DNA of 64,000 bases from Caulobacteraceae bacterium (GTDB taxonomy: Bacteria > Pseudomonadota > Alphaproteobacteria > Caulobacterales > Caulobacteraceae): contig JAFBAO010000023.1 in the NCBI GenBank assembly GCA_019247715.1, forward strand, positions 1 through 64,000. The letters are read 5' to 3'. This document shows positions 60,901 through 64,000 of this stretch, piece by piece; position 1 is the first letter of the stretch, and each line of letters opens with the position of its first letter. The notes under the pieces were generated by a model. The model ran no database searches. It saw only the letters and a program-made list of their open reading frames with translations, and was not told where the DNA came from. The translations under genes and the position numbers were made by a program.

Positions 60901-62487
60901 ATGGCGCCGCCCGATCCCGACGCCGCGAACCTGGGCGCCGCCTTGAGCCGGGGACTGGCGCTTTACCGCTCCGGTCGGCTTGCGGAGGCGCGGGCCTGCT
61001 ACGAGGCGGTGCTGCGGGGCGACCCCGAACACTTCGAAGCCCTGCATCGGCTCGCCATGATCGACATCGTCACGGGCCGCCCCGAGCCCGGCGTCGCCTT
61101 GCTGCGGCGGGCCATCGCGGTCAATCCGACCCTGGCCAGCGTGCATGGCCTCTTGGCCTCGACGCTGGACCAACTGGACCGGCCCTATGAGGCGCTCGTC
61201 AGTTACGACAAGGCGATCGCGCTGGAGCCGAGCCTGGCCAAGGCGCATCTGCACCGGGGCCTCGTCCTGCGCCGCCTGGGCCGTTTGGAGTCGGCGCTTG
61301 CGAGCTTCGAGCGCGCGATCGCCCTTGGGATGGACACCCCGGCGGTCCTGCTCGAACGCGGTTCCGCTCAATCCATGCTGGGTCGCCCGGCCGAAGCCCT
61401 CGCGGATTACGACAAGGTCGTCGCCTTGGACCGCGACAACGCCATGGCCCACTACGACCGCGGCATCGCGCTCCACGCGCTGGGGCGTCCGAACGCCGCC
61501 GTCGCCAGTTTCACGACGGCGATCGACCTCAAGCCGGACTATGCCGAAGCCCTGATCAACCGGAGCCATTCGCTGCTGCTCGGCGGCCGGTTCGACGAGG
61601 GCTGGCGCGAGCATGAGCATCGCAAGCGCCTGTGGGGCGCAGCCGCGCGCCGCTTCGACGCCGAGCGTCCGTGGTTCGGACAATTTCCGCTGAGCGAGGA
61701 GACCCTCTTCATCCATGCCGAGCAGGGGCTCGGCGATACGATCCAGTTCAGCCGCTACGCCAAGCTGGCGAGCGATCGCCCGGGAAGGACGATCCTCGCC
61801 GTGCAGACGCCCCTGAAATCCCTGTTGCGGCAGCTCGGCCCGAGCCTCGAGGTCATCGGCGACGGCGAGCCGTGGCCGGATTTCGACTGTCAATGCTCCC
61901 TGATGAGCCTGCCTCTCGCCTTCGGGACGACGGAGCGGACGATTCCGGCCTCCGAACGCTATCTGCGAGCCGCCCCCGAGCGAAGGGCCCGTTTCGAGGG
62001 CCTGCTGGGTCCAGGGACGCGGCGGCGCGTGGGCCTCGCCTGGAGCGGCAGCGCCGACCACGCCAACGACCGCAACCGCTCGATCGCGTTCGACGCGCTG
62101 GCGCCGATGCTGTCCGAGGCGTTCGACTGGATCGCGCTGTAAGACGAGATCCGCCCAGGCGACGCGCCCGCGTTCGCCGCCTCCGGGCGCGTGCGCTTCC
62201 TCGGCGAGACGCTGAAGGATTTCAGCGATACGGCGGGGCTTCTCGAGCTGATGGACCTCGTCGTCACTGTCGACACCAGCATCGCCCATCTCGCCGGGGC
62301 GATGGGCAAGCCGGTCTGGATCCTGCTGCCGTTCTGCCCGGACTGGCGGTGGTTGCTGGACCGCGAAGACAGCCCCTGGTACCCGAGCGCGCGCCTGCTG
62401 AGGCAGCCGGGGGTCGGCGACTGGACGAGCGTGATCCGGTCGGTGAGCGAGGGGCTTCGAGCGCGGTTCAATCCGCGCTCCGTCTAG
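60901..62487 (+). pseudogene. TPR plus GT9-like glycosyltransferase gene split by an in-frame stop
   Basis: The reading frame from ATG 60901 encodes a TPR array (about residues 10-240; repeats such as YEALVSYDKAIALEPSLAKAHLHRG) and a GT9-like domain (HAEQGLGDTIQFSRYAKL, VGLAWSGSADHANDRNRSI). A TAA at 62140-62142 stops it at residue 413. Translation in the same frame continues for 115 conserved residues, including VTVDTSIAHLAGAMGKPVWILLP and WYPSARLLRQPGVGDW, to the stop at 62485-62487. One C-to-T change (CAA to TAA) would explain it. It is paralogous to the intact gene at 41846-43261. It could be a real pseudogene, a truncated but functional protein, or a sequencing error. Confidence 0.8.
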
Positions 62488-63152
62488 ATCGCCAGCGGCC
62501 CGTGCAGCCAGACGGTCCAGATGGCGAGGCAAAGCGGGGCGCCGAAGGCCAGGCGCTCGTTCAGGGCGGCGCGGCCGCGCGCCGCCGTCCGGAACCCGAC
62601 CCAGACGAAAGCCGCCGCGCAGGCGATGAGCAGCACAGAGGGGAGGGGGCGCCAGCCCAGCCAGGCGCCCGCCGCGCCCAGCAGTTTGGCGTCGCCCTGG
62701 CCGACCCCTTCGACGCCGCGCCACCAGCGGTAGGCCAGGGCGAGCACGACGAGGCTGCCCCAGCCGGCGCCGGCGCCGGCGAGGTGATCCAGCATCGGCC
62801 GTGCGGGCATCAGCGCCGTCGCGCCGAGCCCCGCCAGGATCAGGGGCAGGGTGAGCAGGTCGGGCAAGCGAAACGAAGCGAGGTCGACCGCGGCCAGTGC
62901 TACGAGGGTCCAGCCCAGGGCGAGGCTCATCCCCAGCACCGGCCAGTCGGGCGCGATCGCGGCGGCCCAGGCGAACGCGAGCGCCATGGCGATGAGGATC
63001 GGCGCGCCGTTCGCCGCGGCGTAACGGACCGCGACCCGGCTCGCCAGCCAGGCCGCCGGGGGCGCCGCCAGAAGCGCGAGAAGGAGATGGAGGGCGGTTC
63101 CCAGGGCGCAGCGCTCCTGATTCTGCTCGCCAGTCATAGCCGCTTCGGGCAA
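62484..63152 (-). CDS. gspO: Prepilin peptidase, A24 aspartic type, without the Cys-rich domain
   Basis: The 222-residue polytopic protein has the A24 protease features: Asp90 in AVDLASFRLPD, and the GxGD motif GQGDAK with Asp154, with about six membrane helices. The N-terminal cytoplasmic methyltransferase part with two CXXC pairs found in PilD/GspO is absent; the architecture is closer to CpaA/TadV-type peptidases. The pseudopilins in the gsp operon are its obvious substrates. It overlaps the end of the split TPR gene by four bases on the opposite strand. A second ATG at 63137 is possible. Confidence 0.88.
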   Translation of the reverse strand: MPEAAMTGEQNQERCALGTALHLLLALLAAPPAAWLASRVAVRYAAANGAPILIAMALAFAWAAAIAPDWPVLGMSLALGWTLVALAAVDLASFRLPDLLTLPLILAGLGATALMPARPMLDHLAGAGAGWGSLVVLALAYRWWRGVEGVGQGDAKLLGAAGAWLGWRPLPSVLLIACAAAFVWVGFRTAARGRAALNERLAFGAPLCLAIWTVWLHGPLAI

Positions 63153-63163
63153 TCGCGGCCCCG

Positions 63164-63198
63164 CAAAGAAAAACGGCCCCGGCGTGCGCCGGGGCCGT
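63164..63198 (-). terminator. Intrinsic terminator of the PstS-like gene
   Basis: A perfect 12-bp stem ACGGCCCCGGCG/CGCCGGGGCCGT (63173-63184 and 63187-63198) with a tiny loop is followed, on the minus strand, by TTTTTCTTT (63172-63164). It lies 28 bases after the stop of the gene at 63226 and is the clearest intrinsic terminator in the window. Confidence 0.85.
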
Positions 63199-63225
63199 CC
63201 ATAGTGAGAAATGCAGACTCTAAGA

Positions 63226-64000
63226 CTAGGCGCCCGGGCTTACCGCGTTGCACTGGGAGCCAGTGCCCGAGGCCGGACCCGTACCAGCCTGAAGGATATT
63301 CAGGTTGAGGGTGTCGGTCCTCACGCCTCCGGCGGTCGTCTTCGTTACCGGCGTGACGAACGTGTTGTAGATCGCCGCCAACCATCCCGTCGGCGGCACC
63401 GCCAGGCCGGCCGAAACGAGCAGGCCGGGCGTGGTCGCCGATGTGTCGGTGATTGTAGCGTTCGCCGGCGAAGCCTTGCCCAGGTAGTAGGTGAGGAAGC
63501 CCGGGTTCTTGCTCGCGTGACCGATCATGGCCGTCGTGACGGCTGAGCTTGCGAAGCACGTATTGAGGTACATGTTGCTCGTGCCGACGATCGGATACGC
63601 CTTGGTGACGCCCGGAATGTTGTGGTTCGGGTCGGCCAGGGGGGTGTTGATCGTATCGGTCACGCCACCGTTGCTGGGGTCGTTGACGTAGGTGACCGTC
63701 GTCGTAATGGGCTCCACCCAGTCTTGCGGGCTGGTGCGGGTACCGTGGCTATTGGCCGCGACGGTATGGCCCGCAGAGCCGTCGGCGTAGCCGCCGGCCG
63801 AGGTCTGGGTCTGGGGTGGCAGTAGCGCGTGGGAACCGGTCCCGAACGCCAGGAGAGCATTCGCAACCGTGGGCTCCACGCCCGTTGCCGCGCCCGTTGT
63901 TAGCGCGATGTTCGCGACGTTGAGGCCGTAGGTCAGGCCGTTGTTCAGGGAGTAAGGCAGCACGTAGTCAGTGCCGTTGTATCCTATACGTCCCTGAATG
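63226..64000 (-). CDS. PstS-like phosphate-binding family protein, C-terminal part (5' end outside window)
   Basis: The open frame runs off the window edge, with about 258 residues visible. The start of the visible part reads IQGRIGYNGTDYVLPYS, matching the GxIGYVxxxY segment of PstS-type substrate-binding proteins; KAYPIVGTSNMYLNTCFA matches the YPI-xxTNxxLN region further on. Two Cys (in NTCFA and SQCNAV) may form a disulfide. There is no ABC transporter nearby. In Caulobacter, a PstS-like lipoprotein (ElpS) is, as I recall, encoded next to the type II genes and exported by them under phosphate limitation, so this may be its counterpart. A strong terminator follows. Confidence 0.75.
   Translation of the reverse strand, partial: IQGRIGYNGTDYVLPYSLNNGLTYGLNVANIALTTGAATGVEPTVANALLAFGTGSHALLPPQTQTSAGGYADGSAGHTVAANSHGTRTSPQDWVEPITTTVTYVNDPSNGGVTDTINTPLADPNHNIPGVTKAYPIVGTSNMYLNTCFASSAVTTAMIGHASKNPGFLTYYLGKASPANATITDTSATTPGLLVSAGLAVPPTGWLAAIYNTFVTPVTKTTAGGVRTDTLNLNILQAGTGPASGTGSQCNAVSPGA

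Overview
The window is GC-rich, densely coded alphaproteobacterial chromosome. The protein sequences, the beta/beta' and S10-spc-alpha order, the short-LID adenylate kinase, the ATP12 homologue and a GspN-containing type II secretion operon best fit Caulobacterales (Caulobacter/Phenylobacterium-like). This is an inference from remembered families, not a database match. No tRNA, rRNA, CRISPR array, insertion sequence or phage gene was seen.

Region 1 (1-21.6 kb) is core expression machinery: the 3' half of rpoB, rpoC, an opposite-strand TonB-like gene, then an S10-spc-alpha run from rpsJ to rplQ including secY, adk and rpoA. The str genes (rpsL, rpsG, fusA, tuf) that often sit between rpoC and rpsJ are absent here. 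Promoter-like sites lie before rpsJ and before rpsM, and a palindromic repeat fills the rpoB-rpoC gap.

Region 2 (21.7-39.4 kb) is mixed housekeeping. It holds a coupled MmcQ/ArsR/decayed SRPBCC/MFS operon, an HtrA-type protease, rarA, two RluA-family pseudouridine synthases, an ATP12 chaperone, both propionyl-CoA carboxylase subunits with msrB between them, two DUF805 membrane proteins, topA and a DHA2-type exporter.

Region 3 (39.4-50.3 kb) is cell-envelope and polysaccharide related. It has a three-gene glycosyltransferase operon ending in a pair of tandem palindromes, a SleB-type cell-wall hydrolase, a polyprenyl-phosphate sugar-1-phosphate transferase, a coupled methyltransferase plus clan GH-A glycosidase pair, and a glycine-rich protein with two internal repeat modules.

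Region 4 (50.3-64 kb) is a type II secretion locus in the order gspE-F-G-H-I-J-L-M-N-D-K. It is followed by an inactive-looking papain-like protein, a TPR-glycosyltransferase gene broken by a stop codon, a prepilin peptidase that lacks the usual cysteine-rich domain, and, at the window edge, a PstS-like phosphate-binding protein. Two sequences with the exact 7+4+7 architecture of PhoB boxes lie before gspE and before the papain-like gene, each 10 nt from a -10-like hexamer. The most interesting reading of the window is therefore a phosphate-starvation-controlled secretion island whose likely cargo is the PstS-like protein, and perhaps the papain-like protein. Several lesions (premature stop at 62140, apparent frame slip at the gspM-gspN junction, internally deleted SRPBCC gene) deserve read-level checking.
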